64,000 bases of DNA, from positions 54,243 through 118,242 of the forward strand of contig NZ_SOSI01000007.1 in assembly GCF_029760855.1 (NCBI RefSeq), written 5' to 3'. Below are positions 49,375 through 58,803 of this stretch, in pieces. This stretch comes from Erythrobacter litoralis (GTDB lineage Bacteria > Pseudomonadota > Alphaproteobacteria > Sphingomonadales > Sphingomonadaceae). The position numbers were made by a program, and so were the translations under genes. Under the pieces are notes generated by a model. The model saw only the letters and a list, made by a program, of their open reading frames with translations, was not told the DNA's origin and searched no databases. Within the stretch, counting starts at the first letter, position 1, and each line of letters begins with the position of its first letter.

Positions 49375-52158
49375 ATGTCCGACACTCTCCCCGCCCTAAT
49401 TACCGTTTCCGCCCTCGAAGAGAGATTGCGCAAACTCCACCAGCGCACCAAGGCGACCCCGCTGTTCAATCCGGTATTCCAGCTCGCGCACGAACTGTCC
49501 GGCATGCTGGAAGCGGGCGAGATCGCGCTCGCGGATTTCGAGCGGCTGATCGGCGAACTCGAAGGCCAGTCGCTCGATGCGCGGGCGGAAAAGCTGCGAT
49601 ACCTTGTCTCCCCGGAGAGCGCGAGCCGGCGCTTGGACGATCTGTGTCCCATTGACGGCGATTTCGAACGCTGGCGCGCGCGGTGGGAGCACCCGCATAT
49701 GCATGTGGTCTTCACCGCCCACCCGACCTTCCTGCTCACGGCTGCGCAGACGAATGCCGTCGCCGAGGCGGCGAGCCATGGCGGCGAGGTGGCTGGGATA
49801 GAAGAGGGCGAACGGCCTGCCATCACGCTCGACAGCGAACATGCCGACGCGATGGCGGCGCTCGCCAATGCACAGGATGCGCGCGACCGGATCGTGGAGC
49901 GCGCGCTGGCCTGTGCGTCGCAGGACTGGCCCGACCGCTGGCGCGAAATGCAGCCCGAACCGTTCCGCTTCGCCAGCTGGGTGGGCTACGACATGGACGG
50001 GCGGACCGACATTACGTGGTACACCTCGATCCGTTTCCGCCTTTCCGAAAAGGCGCAGCGGCTCGCCCGCTATGCCAAAAGCCTCGCAGCGATCGACGAG
50101 GGCCACCCCCTCCTCGACACGCTACGCGCCGCGCAGGCGCGGACCGAGCGCAATGTCGAAGATTTCTCCGGCGACCTATCGGATCCTGCGAAGCTGTCCG
50201 AAGCAGCCAATCGCCTGACCGACCCGGGCGAAGACAAACTGCTCTCGCTTGCCCCGCTTATCGAACGGCTCGAAAACGAAGCGACGGATGCCGAGCCGGA
50301 CAGGGCGCGCGGCTTGAAGACGCTCGCCGCTGCGATGCGAGCAGACGGGCTGGGCATGGGCTGGGTGCATTTCCGGGTGAACGCCAAGCAACTTCATAAC
50401 GCGATCCGCCCGCGCATGGAAAACGGCGACGACCTAGATCTCGGAAGCCGCGGTGCGCTCGCCGCACTGCGCAGCCTGCTTGCCGATGTCGAACCGCTAA
50501 CCGCGAATTTCGGATCGCTTGCGGTGGAGAGCAGCACGGCGACGCGCCAGTTCCTCGCCATGGCGCAGATTCTCAAGCACATCGACGCCGACACGCCGAT
50601 CCGGATGCTGATCGCCGAATGCGAACAGCCTGCGACCGTCCTCGCCGCCCTGTATTTTGGGGAATTGTTCGGCATTTCGGACAAGATCGACGTCTCGCCG
50701 CTCTTCGAAACTGAGACTGCTCTCGAACACGGGGGCCGCTTCCTAGACGCACTCCTCGCGGAAGAGGCGTTCCGCATTTATGCGAAGAAACGAGGCCGGA
50801 TCGCGATCCAGACCGGCTTTTCCGACGCGGGCCGGTTCGTCGGGCAAATTCCCGCCAGCCTCGCCATCGAGCGTCTTCAGGGTCGCCTCGCCGAAGCGAT
50901 GGCGGCCAACGGCCTGACCGATGTCGCCGCGCTGATCTTCAACACCCACGGCGAAGGCATGGGCCGCGGCGCCCATCCTGGGGGTTTCGGCGATCGACTG
51001 GAATGGCCGCTGAGCCCTTGGGCACGCCGCCGCTTCGCACGCGCCGGCATCCGCCTCGAACCGGAGGCCAGTTTTCAGGGCGGGGACGGCTACCTGTTCT
51101 TCGCGACGCCGGAACTGGCGCTCGCGACACTAATTACCATCGCCGACAGCTCGCCCGCCGCGACCGATCCCGATGCGCCGACCGATCCCTTCTACCGCCG
51201 GACCGATCTCAGTCTCGATTTCTATCGTGCGATCAAGGATCATCAGCAGGACCACCTCGAAAGCCGCACCTATTCCCGCGCTATCACCGCCTTTGGTCTC
51301 GGCCTTCTCAACACGACCGGAAGCCGCAAATCGCGCCGCCAGTCGGATTTGAGCGCCGATCGCGACATGAACCTGCGACAGATCCGCGCGATCCCGCACA
51401 ATGCGATCCTCCAGCAGCTGGGCTATCCGGTGAACATCATCGCCGGCATCGGCAGCGCGGCGGAAGGCAATTACGAGGACATTGCGGCACTCCTTTCCGA
51501 CAGCGCGCGCGGGCGGCAGATCGTGCGACTGGTCCGCGCCTCCAACGCGCTCGCAAGTATCAAGACGGTGGCGGCCTATGGCGAATTGTTCAATTCGGCC
51601 TATTGGGCCAGCCGGACCTATCGCGGTTCAGAACCGCAGCTGGCACGGCCATGCGAGGCGCTGGCCGAATATCTTATCAAGGACGATCGCAACGGCGTGT
51701 TCCGCCGCCTTGCCTCGCGCCTGCGCGTCGACGGGCTCAAGCTGCACCGCCTGCTCGACCAGATCGCGGACGAGACCCCGCATCCCGAACGCGAGAGCGT
51801 GCGCCGCAATATCGGGGTGTTGCAGGCCTTACGTCTCGCGCTGCTGCAGCACATGTTCCTGAAAGCCATCTCCGTTCCTGCCTTCAGCCGCGCCAACGAC
51901 ATCAGCCGCACCGACGTGTTGGAAATGGTCTTCACTTTGCGGATCGACGACGCGCTCGCCCAGCTTCGCCGCGCCTATCCGACGGAATTTGCGCGGAAGA
52001 GCGATTTCGCGCTGGACGAGGAGGGCGAATACCCGATTGGCGAAGGCGAGGGCTATGCAGCGATCCGCAAGACCTATGTCGAGCCGATAGAGGAAGCCTA
52101 CGATCTTACCCTGCGCATCTCGACCGCCGTCGCCAACATATTCGGCGCGCACGGGTAG
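49375..52158 (+). CDS. ppc: Phosphoenolpyruvate carboxylase homologue with altered motifs
   Basis: 927 residues. The fold family is shown by VVFTAHPTFLLTAAQ (catalytic-type H116), a VGYDMDGRTDI block at 203-213 in place of GGDRDGNP, IQTGFSDAGRFVG at about 478-490 in place of GYSDSxKDAG, NTHGEGMGRGAHPGG at 523-537 in place of HGRGGxxGRGG, and TGSRKSRR near 648-655 in place of the SRPxKRR loop. So the lysine equivalent to E. coli K546 looks like R487 or F488, and R581 looks like E527. The chain ends FGAHG instead of QNTG. It may still fix bicarbonate onto PEP, or do something related. Start ATG 49375 chosen over 49240. Confidence 0.82.
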   Translation: MSDTLPALITVSALEERLRKLHQRTKATPLFNPVFQLAHELSGMLEAGEIALADFERLIGELEGQSLDARAEKLRYLVSPESASRRLDDLCPIDGDFERWRARWEHPHMHVVFTAHPTFLLTAAQTNAVAEAASHGGEVAGIEEGERPAITLDSEHADAMAALANAQDARDRIVERALACASQDWPDRWREMQPEPFRFASWVGYDMDGRTDITWYTSIRFRLSEKAQRLARYAKSLAAIDEGHPLLDTLRAAQARTERNVEDFSGDLSDPAKLSEAANRLTDPGEDKLLSLAPLIERLENEATDAEPDRARGLKTLAAAMRADGLGMGWVHFRVNAKQLHNAIRPRMENGDDLDLGSRGALAALRSLLADVEPLTANFGSLAVESSTATRQFLAMAQILKHIDADTPIRMLIAECEQPATVLAALYFGELFGISDKIDVSPLFETETALEHGGRFLDALLAEEAFRIYAKKRGRIAIQTGFSDAGRFVGQIPASLAIERLQGRLAEAMAANGLTDVAALIFNTHGEGMGRGAHPGGFGDRLEWPLSPWARRRFARAGIRLEPEASFQGGDGYLFFATPELALATLITIADSSPAATDPDAPTDPFYRRTDLSLDFYRAIKDHQQDHLESRTYSRAITAFGLGLLNTTGSRKSRRQSDLSADRDMNLRQIRAIPHNAILQQLGYPVNIIAGIGSAAEGNYEDIAALLSDSARGRQIVRLVRASNALASIKTVAAYGELFNSAYWASRTYRGSEPQLARPCEALAEYLIKDDRNGVFRRLASRLRVDGLKLHRLLDQIADETPHPERESVRRNIGVLQALRLALLQHMFLKAISVPAFSRANDISRTDVLEMVFTLRIDDALAQLRRAYPTEFARKSDFALDEEGEYPIGEGEGYAAIRKTYVEPIEEAYDLTLRISTAVANIFGAHG

Positions 52159-52172
52159 GGTGGCGGTTCTCG

Positions 52173-53489
52173 TTACACGAGGAAGTCGATGAGTTCGTTT
52201 ACCGTCGTGGTGGCAAAACCTACGGCGCTATCGGAAATGCCGTAAGGAATGAGAAGGTCCTCATCGCCGACCTTCAGCATTCCGCAGGTATAGACGACGT
52301 TGGGAACATACCCCGCACGGTCCGCATCAACTGCAGTAAGGATCGGTTTCGGCGAGCGGGCGATGACCTTGGACGGATCTTCGAGATCCAGCAGCGCACA
52401 GCCGAGCGCATATTTGCGCATCGGGCCGACGCCGTGCGTGAGCAGGAGCCAACCGGCATCGGTTTTCACGGGGCTGCCGCAATTGCCGATCTGAATGAAT
52501 TCCCAGGGATATTCAGGTTCCATCAGCAAGGTGCCCTCACCTTCCCAGCGCTCCAATTCATCGGATTTGAGCAAGAACAGGTTCTTGCCGTCCTGCCGTC
52601 CGATCATCGCGAACTCACCGCCAATTTTCTCGGGAAAGAGGGCCATACCCTTGTTGCGCGCCGCCCCGCCGGCAATGGGTTCGAGTAAGAATTCCTTGAA
52701 ATCACGGGTTCGCAGCAATTCCGAACGGATCGTCGATCCGGAATAGGCGGTATAGGTGCCGATGAACTCGTAATCGCCATCGCCATGATCGAACCGGACC
52801 AGACGCAGGTCCTCGAGACCATTGCGCTGTTGTTCGGTGATCGGAAAGATGACCGTGTTCGACAAGGTAGAATCGCGATGGCGATGGACGGTGACCCCGG
52901 CATCGCTATCCGTAAGGGTCTCATCCTCCAGTTCGACCGAAGTGGCGAACGCGCTTTGCGGCCAGAGCTCGAATTGGCCGCCGGGGTGCATGATGCCTTC
53001 CCGGAAGGCGATCGAACTGATGTGTCCCTCGCCCACGGCCCGCAGAGACATGACGAAGCGGCAGGCGCCGCCTTCCATGCCCGACTGATCGGGATGCGGT
53101 ACGATCGAAGGGTTCATCAAAGCGGCGGCGGAATAGGTATATTCGTGACAGAAATACGCCCCGATCAGGCGCTTCCGCTCCTCGGAGAAGTCCTCGTCGT
53201 GCAAATCCATGGCATGTTCGACTTCGGCGAACCGATCGGCGAACATGGTGTCGGTCTGCCAATGGCGGGCCTGGAAATCCGCTTGGACAGCATGATACTC
53301 GCGCGAGACTTCTGCCTCGTTCAATGCCGCGATGTCACGGATGAGCCGCTGCGCCCGTCCGCCTTCAGCCTTTCGCGATTGCCATCCCAAGTGAAACGGC
53401 CGCAGCACGACCCGGGACGGATCGGCATGCAGGCGCGCTTCAGAAATCGTCAGCGGACTGGAGCTAAACGCGCCCTGAGACGTCAACAC
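52173..53489 (-). CDS. GH130-type glycoside phosphorylase homologue
   Basis: 438 residues. The C-terminal two thirds form the five-bladed propeller of GH130: GLEDLRLVRF with the catalytic acid D227, YTAYSGSTIRSELLRT, GRQDGKNLFLLKSDELERWEG and IQIGNCGSPVKTDAGWLLLTHGVG (parts). GH130 enzymes phosphorolyse beta-mannosides to alpha-mannose-1-phosphate. An N-terminal 180-residue helical part (YFCHEYTYSAAALMNPSIV) is longer than in single-domain members. GTG 53489 preceded by GGGAG is my start; ATG 53540 would lengthen the overlap with the glycosyltransferase. No signal peptide: cytoplasmic. Confidence 0.82.
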   Translation of the reverse strand: MLTSQGAFSSSPLTISEARLHADPSRVVLRPFHLGWQSRKAEGGRAQRLIRDIAALNEAEVSREYHAVQADFQARHWQTDTMFADRFAEVEHAMDLHDEDFSEERKRLIGAYFCHEYTYSAAALMNPSIVPHPDQSGMEGGACRFVMSLRAVGEGHISSIAFREGIMHPGGQFELWPQSAFATSVELEDETLTDSDAGVTVHRHRDSTLSNTVIFPITEQQRNGLEDLRLVRFDHGDGDYEFIGTYTAYSGSTIRSELLRTRDFKEFLLEPIAGGAARNKGMALFPEKIGGEFAMIGRQDGKNLFLLKSDELERWEGEGTLLMEPEYPWEFIQIGNCGSPVKTDAGWLLLTHGVGPMRKYALGCALLDLEDPSKVIARSPKPILTAVDADRAGYVPNVVYTCGMLKVGDEDLLIPYGISDSAVGFATTTVNELIDFLV

Positions 53490-55788
53490 GATTTTGCTCT
53501 CCCGTCTTGGCACTCGGCGGTCCTGCCGAATGAATGCCATAATCCACTATTCTTAACATCGAATAATGGGAGAGATGAAAAGCAAGAATGGATTCTGCTC
53601 CACAGTTTTCGTTTGTACCGCGGGGTGTAACCCCGTCGCGACACCGCCCGCTGTCGAGATCGGCGAGTACTGCACCGCGATCGTTCGCGCCGAAGAACCA
53701 TTGCCATGCTCGCGTAGCGTGATCGCGCCAGGCGACATCGGCAGTCGCATCGTATGCAATGCAGGCCGCTTCGATGGCAGCTTGCGCTTCGAGCGGTTGC
53801 TGATCGAACGGCATGCGCTCAAATTCGGTGTCGAAGCTGTCCGAACCGATCGGACGAAAATGCCCTTCCGCCGAAGTCTGCTGCGCCGAAATCCATTTCA
53901 GGGTGTCCAACCCGATCTCGCGTGCCTCTTCGTCGCCCAGGATACGTGCCGCTTCAAGCAAGGCCTGACAGAGCCGGGGGTTATCGTACCCAAGCACCGC
54001 TTCGAACCACGCCCAATCGGGTCTGCGGCCTGCAGTAAAAAGGCGCTTGAGGAGGTCGGCGCCATCGCGGAGACAGTCTAGCGATATTCCATGCTCCGGA
54101 TCTCTTTCGAGGTAGGACGCCGCGCCCAGCATGGTGAAGGCGACTGCGCGGGGCGAACCCATGTCGAGCATGTGCGGCAAGACCTTGACGAACCACCGAC
54201 CGGCCCATTCGCGAAGGTCGGCATCGGGGGCGTGCGCAGCGCAATTGCCGAGGGCCCAGACGGCACGTCCGTTGGAATCCTCCGAGCCGATATCTTCGCA
54301 CCACTGCCGGTCGTAGGCCATGAAATTACGGAACGCCTTTTTATCGTCGTTCCATGCCGACTGAATGAACGACGCGAAATGACCAGCATGCAGCATGCGG
54401 TCTTCGTCCGAGATATCGTCCAGTGCGATTATAAGGCTGAGCGCTCTAGCATTGTCGTCGAGGCAGTAGCCATGATTGCGATCGGGTACGATGCCGATAC
54501 CGTGTTGAAGCATCCCCGTATCGTCACACATGGCGAGAAAACCTGCGGGGTTCGGCGCTTTCGCAACCGGCGCCCGCGCGTGCGAACCGGCGGCGGCCTC
54601 GCGCACCAGATCGGCGGCGCGACGCGCGAATTCAGGCCAGATCGTCTCGCGCCCTTTGGCATAGGCCCGCCGCTGCAGTTCGGAGAGGCGATCACGATCG
54701 TCGAGCAAGTCGATGACCGCATCGGCGATTGCATCGGAATCATCCGGCTCGATCAACAAGCCCACATCATCCGCCAGCAATTCGCGCGCATGGACATAAG
54801 GCGATGATACTACGGCCTTGCCCAGCGCCACGGCATAGCTCAGCGTCCCGGAGGTTGATTGCTGGAGGTTGGGGTAAGGCGTGAGATAGATATCGCACGC
54901 TTCCAACTGATCGAGCAGTTCATCGGTATCGAGGAAGCGATCATCCCAATCGACGTGGCGCGAAACACCGAGATCCTCGGCCAAAGCTATCAACCGTTCG
55001 CGATATGCTTCGCCATCCTGCGCGACAAGATTGGGATGCGTCGCACCGACAATGCGGTACAGAACCTGCGGATGCTTTTCCGCGATACGCGGCAGGGCCT
55101 CAATCACGCGTTCAAGCCCTTTGCCAGGTCCCAGCAAGCCGAACGTCGTCAAAACGTCACGGCGCTCAAGCCCGAGCATTTCCTTGAACGCATTCTGCCG
55201 TCCGAACGGACGATCCGGTGCGCCATGCGGAATGACCCGAACGATCTCGTTCGGTGCACCATATTGCGTAGCCAGCAATTCCCGCGAATGCTCCGACATC
55301 ACCATGATCCGCGAGGCACGGGCGACCAGGTGCTCGAGAATGCGTCGTTGGTTGGGCGAAGGATCGGTCAGAACGGTGTGGAGGGTTACGACAAGCGGGG
55401 CGGCAATCCGATCCACCAGATCGCATACCATCTCACCGTCGGGGCCGCCGAAGATGCCGTATTCGTGCTGCAACCAGACGGTGTCGACCTTCGAAGCATT
55501 GATCGATTTTGCTGCACTGCGATATTCTTCGGTCGAACTGCGTAAAACGGTGCGGACGCCCGAACCGTATTGCGCCTGCGTTTCGGCATCGCACAACGCA
55601 TAGACCAATGTATTCACTTCGGACTGGTGAATCGCGAGTTGCTCGACCAAGTCATTGGTAAATGTGGCGATCCCGCATTTGAGCGGCGGGAAATTCCCGA
55701 TCAGCGCTACCGAGCTATCGGCACTGGTCGAGTTGCTCGAACCAACCAAAGAGATGGGTGCCGGGCTTTTGAATGTGCGTTTGATCAC
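53464..55788 (-). CDS. GT4 glycosyltransferase with C-terminal helical (alpha/alpha-barrel-like) domain
   Basis: 774 residues in two parts. Residues about 25-400 form a GT-B glycosyltransferase of family 4: ALIGNFPPLKCGIATFTNDL near 29, LLGPGKGLERVIEALPRIAEKH near 216, and GTLSYAVALGKAVVSSPYVHARELL near 313 with the sugar-nucleotide glutamate region. Residues about 415-760 are helical, with DRNHGYCLDDNARALSLIIALDD, AVWALGNCAAHAPD and PEHGISLDCLRDGADLL, like a six-hairpin toroid. The two-gene order with the GH130 gene (26-base overlap) implies one pathway. Acceptor and donor are unknown; mannose is likely from the partner. Confidence 0.85.
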   Translation of the reverse strand: MIKRTFKSPAPISLVGSSNSTSADSSVALIGNFPPLKCGIATFTNDLVEQLAIHQSEVNTLVYALCDAETQAQYGSGVRTVLRSSTEEYRSAAKSINASKVDTVWLQHEYGIFGGPDGEMVCDLVDRIAAPLVVTLHTVLTDPSPNQRRILEHLVARASRIMVMSEHSRELLATQYGAPNEIVRVIPHGAPDRPFGRQNAFKEMLGLERRDVLTTFGLLGPGKGLERVIEALPRIAEKHPQVLYRIVGATHPNLVAQDGEAYRERLIALAEDLGVSRHVDWDDRFLDTDELLDQLEACDIYLTPYPNLQQSTSGTLSYAVALGKAVVSSPYVHARELLADDVGLLIEPDDSDAIADAVIDLLDDRDRLSELQRRAYAKGRETIWPEFARRAADLVREAAAGSHARAPVAKAPNPAGFLAMCDDTGMLQHGIGIVPDRNHGYCLDDNARALSLIIALDDISDEDRMLHAGHFASFIQSAWNDDKKAFRNFMAYDRQWCEDIGSEDSNGRAVWALGNCAAHAPDADLREWAGRWFVKVLPHMLDMGSPRAVAFTMLGAASYLERDPEHGISLDCLRDGADLLKRLFTAGRRPDWAWFEAVLGYDNPRLCQALLEAARILGDEEAREIGLDTLKWISAQQTSAEGHFRPIGSDSFDTEFERMPFDQQPLEAQAAIEAACIAYDATADVAWRDHATRAWQWFFGANDRGAVLADLDSGRCRDGVTPRGTNENCGAESILAFHLSHYSMLRIVDYGIHSAGPPSAKTGEQNRVDVSGRV

Positions 55789-55962
55789 AAGGCGCCTCGT
55801 TAACGGAAAATCAACTTGGTCTACGAGCGGAATATGGGTTCGTTCCGCATTGCAACATAAGTTAGGCTACGCATGTCCCATAGCGGGATCGGCGGACTGA
55901 GGATGATGACCCGCGCACGCCTATTTGCAGCGCGTCGCCAAGCGGCTAAGGCGCGCGGCGAC

Positions 55963-58803
55963 ATGTCAGAACAGCGCGACTATAAAGACACGGTCTTCCT
56001 GCCGAAGACCGATTTCCCCATGAAAGCCGGCCTTCCGCAGAAGGAGCCGGGCATTCTTGCGCGCTGGCAGGAACAGGGGTTGTACGAAGAACTGCGGCGC
56101 GAGCGGAAGGGCCGCGAGAAGTTCATCCTTCACGACGGCCCGCCCTATGCCAATGGCGACATGCATATCGGCCATGCGCTGAACCGTATCCTGAAGGACA
56201 TGGTTGTGCGCAGCCAGACGCTGTTGGGCAAGGATGCGCCCTTCGTACCCGGCTGGGACTGCCACGGCCTGCCGATCGAATGGAAGGTCGAGGAACAGTA
56301 CCGCAAGAAGAAGCGCGACAAGAAAGAGGTGCCGCCGGCCGAATTCCGCGCCGAATGCCGCGAATACGCTGCGAAATGGGTCGATGTGCAGCGCGAGCAG
56401 TTGAAGCGCCTCGGCTTGATGGCGGATTTCGACAATCCGTACCTCACCATGCAGTTCGAGAGCGAGGCGACTATCGTTGCCGAGCTGATGAAGTTTGCCG
56501 AGGCCGGCAATCTCTATCGCGGATCGAAGCCGGTGATGTGGTCGCCGGTCGAAGAAACCGCGCTGGCCGAAGCCGAGGTCGAATACGAGGACATCACCTC
56601 GACCCAGATCGACGTGGCTTTCGAGATCGTGGAATCGCCGATCGAGGAACTGGTCGGCGCGCATGCGGTGATCTGGACCACGACGCCGTGGACGATCCCG
56701 GTGAACCAGGCTTTGGCCTATGGGCCGGATGTCGATTACTCGTTGTTCGAAATCAAGACCGGTGAAATCGATGGCAAGCCAGAACTAGAGCGGTGGCGGG
56801 GGAGGCAATTGCTGGTCGCGACCGAGCTTGTCCCCTCCTTTCTTAAGCGTATCGGCTGTGAATTCGACAACAGTGATACGGTGCAAACCTATTTTAAAGG
56901 TGGTGCTTCACTCGCTGGAGCCCTCGCCCGCCACCCGATGCATCACCTCGGCGGGTTCTACGCCCAGCCGCGTCCGCTGCTCGCGGGTGATTTCGTCACC
57001 ACCGACAGCGGTACGGGTCTCGTCCACATGTCGCCCGACCATGGCGAGGACGACTTCCTGCTTTGCCGCGAGCACGGCATCGAGCCGCAATTCGCCGTCA
57101 TGGGCGACGGGCGCTATCGCGACGACTGGCCATGGCTGGGCGGCGACGACGAGCGCCGCCGTGCGGTGATCAACAAGCAGTTCAACGCGCCCGACGGTCC
57201 GATCTGTTCAGACTTGCGAGAAGCGGGCGCGCTACTGTCGGCAAGCGACGATTACCAGCATTCCTATCCGCATAGCTGGCGTTCGAAAGCCAAGATCATC
57301 TATCGCTGCACGCCGCAATGGTTCGTGCCGATGGACAAGGACGGCACCACGCCCGATGGCAAGACGCTGCGCGAAACCGCGGTGTCCGAAATCGAGCGGG
57401 TAAAGTTCTATCCCGAAAAAGGTCGCCGCCGCATCGGGTCGATGGTCGAGGGTCGGCCCGACTGGGTGCTCAGCCGCCAGCGCGCATGGGGCGTGCCGAT
57501 CACCTTGTTCGTGCGCAAGGACGGCAGCTACCTGCAGGACCCCGCCGTGAACGCTCGCGTCGTCGAGGCGATCCGGCAGGAGGGCGTCGATGCCTGGGTC
57601 GAAGGCCGCAAGGCCGAGTTCCTCGGCGCGGACCATGATCCGAACGAATTCGAGATGGTCACCGATATTCTCGACGTCTGGTTCGATAGCGGCTGCACCC
57701 ATGCCTTCACACTGGAAAGCGGGCGCTGGCCCGATCAGCGCTGGCCCGCCGACCTGTATCTGGAAGGCAGCGACCAGCATCGCGGCTGGTTCCAGTCCTC
57801 CCTGCTCGAAAGCTCTGCCACGCGGGGCCGCGCGCCCTACGATGCGGTGCTCACCCACGGCTTCACCATGGCGAGCGACGGCAAGAAAATGTCGAAGAGC
57901 CTCGGCAACACCATCGATCCGCTTAAGATCATGGAGCAGTACGGGGCCGACATCATTCGCCTGTGGGCGCTGAGTGTCGATTACACCGAGGATCACCGCA
58001 TCGGCGATGAGATCCTCAAGGGCGTCGGCGACCAGTATCGGCGCCTGCGCAACACTTTCCGCTATCTCCTCGGTGCGCTGGACGGTTTCGTCGGCGACAT
58101 GGGCGATCCCGGGGAAATTCCGGAGCTGGAAGTCTACATCCTCGCGCTTCTCGCCGAACTCGACGGCAAGCTGCGGGCCGCGATCGAGACCTACGATTTC
58201 GACGCCTATATCCGCAGCCTCGTCGATTTCTGTAACGAAGACCTTTCCGCCTTCTTCTTCGATATCCGCAAGGATGCGCTCTATTGCGACGGGCCCGACT
58301 CGACCCGCCGTAACGCGTATCGCACCGTGCTCGATATCCTGTTCCACGCGCTGGTCCGCTATGCCGCCCCGGTGCTTGTATTCACGGCGGAGGAGGTTTG
58401 GACGACGCGCTATCCGGACGGCGGCAGCGTTCATCTGCTCGAATGGCCGCAGGTTCCCGGCGTTACTGCCGATGGCGCGCGCTGGGCGAAGCTGCGCGAC
58501 TTGCGCGAGCGCGTGACCGAAGCGATCGAGCCGCTGCGACGCGACAAGACGATCCGCTCCAGCAACGAAGCCGCGGTAACCGTGCCTGCCGCCGCCGTGC
58601 CGGAAGGCTTCAGCGACGCCGACCTCGCCGAATTGTTCATCACCGCGTCAGTGACCCGCTCCGATAGCGACGAAGTGACCGTCACCCGTTCTCCGGAGGC
58701 CAAATGCGGCCGCTGCTGGCGCCTGCTGCCGTCCGTGCCCGAGGACGGCGCGCTGTGCGACCGGTGCGAAAGCGTGGTCGCCGACATGGATGCGGCGGCA
58801 TGA
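55963..58803 (+). CDS. ileS: Isoleucine-tRNA ligase
   Basis: 946-residue class I synthetase. The HIGH site is PPYANGDMHIGHALNRILKD near residue 59, the editing domain (CP1) has TTPWTIPVNQALAYGP near 237, GSDQHRGWFQSSLLES follows, KMSKS is in GKKMSKSLGNTIDPL near 640, and the C-terminal zinc knuckle is AKCGRCWRLLP...ALCDRCESVV. ATG 55963 starts the conserved block that leads to TVFLPKTDFPMKAGLPQKEP. Between about 56820 and 56925, inside CP1, codon endings turn strikingly AT-rich. Overlaps lspA (ATGA). Confidence 0.96.
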   Translation: MSEQRDYKDTVFLPKTDFPMKAGLPQKEPGILARWQEQGLYEELRRERKGREKFILHDGPPYANGDMHIGHALNRILKDMVVRSQTLLGKDAPFVPGWDCHGLPIEWKVEEQYRKKKRDKKEVPPAEFRAECREYAAKWVDVQREQLKRLGLMADFDNPYLTMQFESEATIVAELMKFAEAGNLYRGSKPVMWSPVEETALAEAEVEYEDITSTQIDVAFEIVESPIEELVGAHAVIWTTTPWTIPVNQALAYGPDVDYSLFEIKTGEIDGKPELERWRGRQLLVATELVPSFLKRIGCEFDNSDTVQTYFKGGASLAGALARHPMHHLGGFYAQPRPLLAGDFVTTDSGTGLVHMSPDHGEDDFLLCREHGIEPQFAVMGDGRYRDDWPWLGGDDERRRAVINKQFNAPDGPICSDLREAGALLSASDDYQHSYPHSWRSKAKIIYRCTPQWFVPMDKDGTTPDGKTLRETAVSEIERVKFYPEKGRRRIGSMVEGRPDWVLSRQRAWGVPITLFVRKDGSYLQDPAVNARVVEAIRQEGVDAWVEGRKAEFLGADHDPNEFEMVTDILDVWFDSGCTHAFTLESGRWPDQRWPADLYLEGSDQHRGWFQSSLLESSATRGRAPYDAVLTHGFTMASDGKKMSKSLGNTIDPLKIMEQYGADIIRLWALSVDYTEDHRIGDEILKGVGDQYRRLRNTFRYLLGALDGFVGDMGDPGEIPELEVYILALLAELDGKLRAAIETYDFDAYIRSLVDFCNEDLSAFFFDIRKDALYCDGPDSTRRNAYRTVLDILFHALVRYAAPVLVFTAEEVWTTRYPDGGSVHLLEWPQVPGVTADGARWAKLRDLRERVTEAIEPLRRDKTIRSSNEAAVTVPAAAVPEGFSDADLAELFITASVTRSDSDEVTVTRSPEAKCGRCWRLLPSVPEDGALCDRCESVVADMDAAA

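Noticed and set aside
57232..58434. 400-codon minus-strand open frame
   Set aside because: Antisense to ileS, which has all its synthetase motifs in the plus frame.
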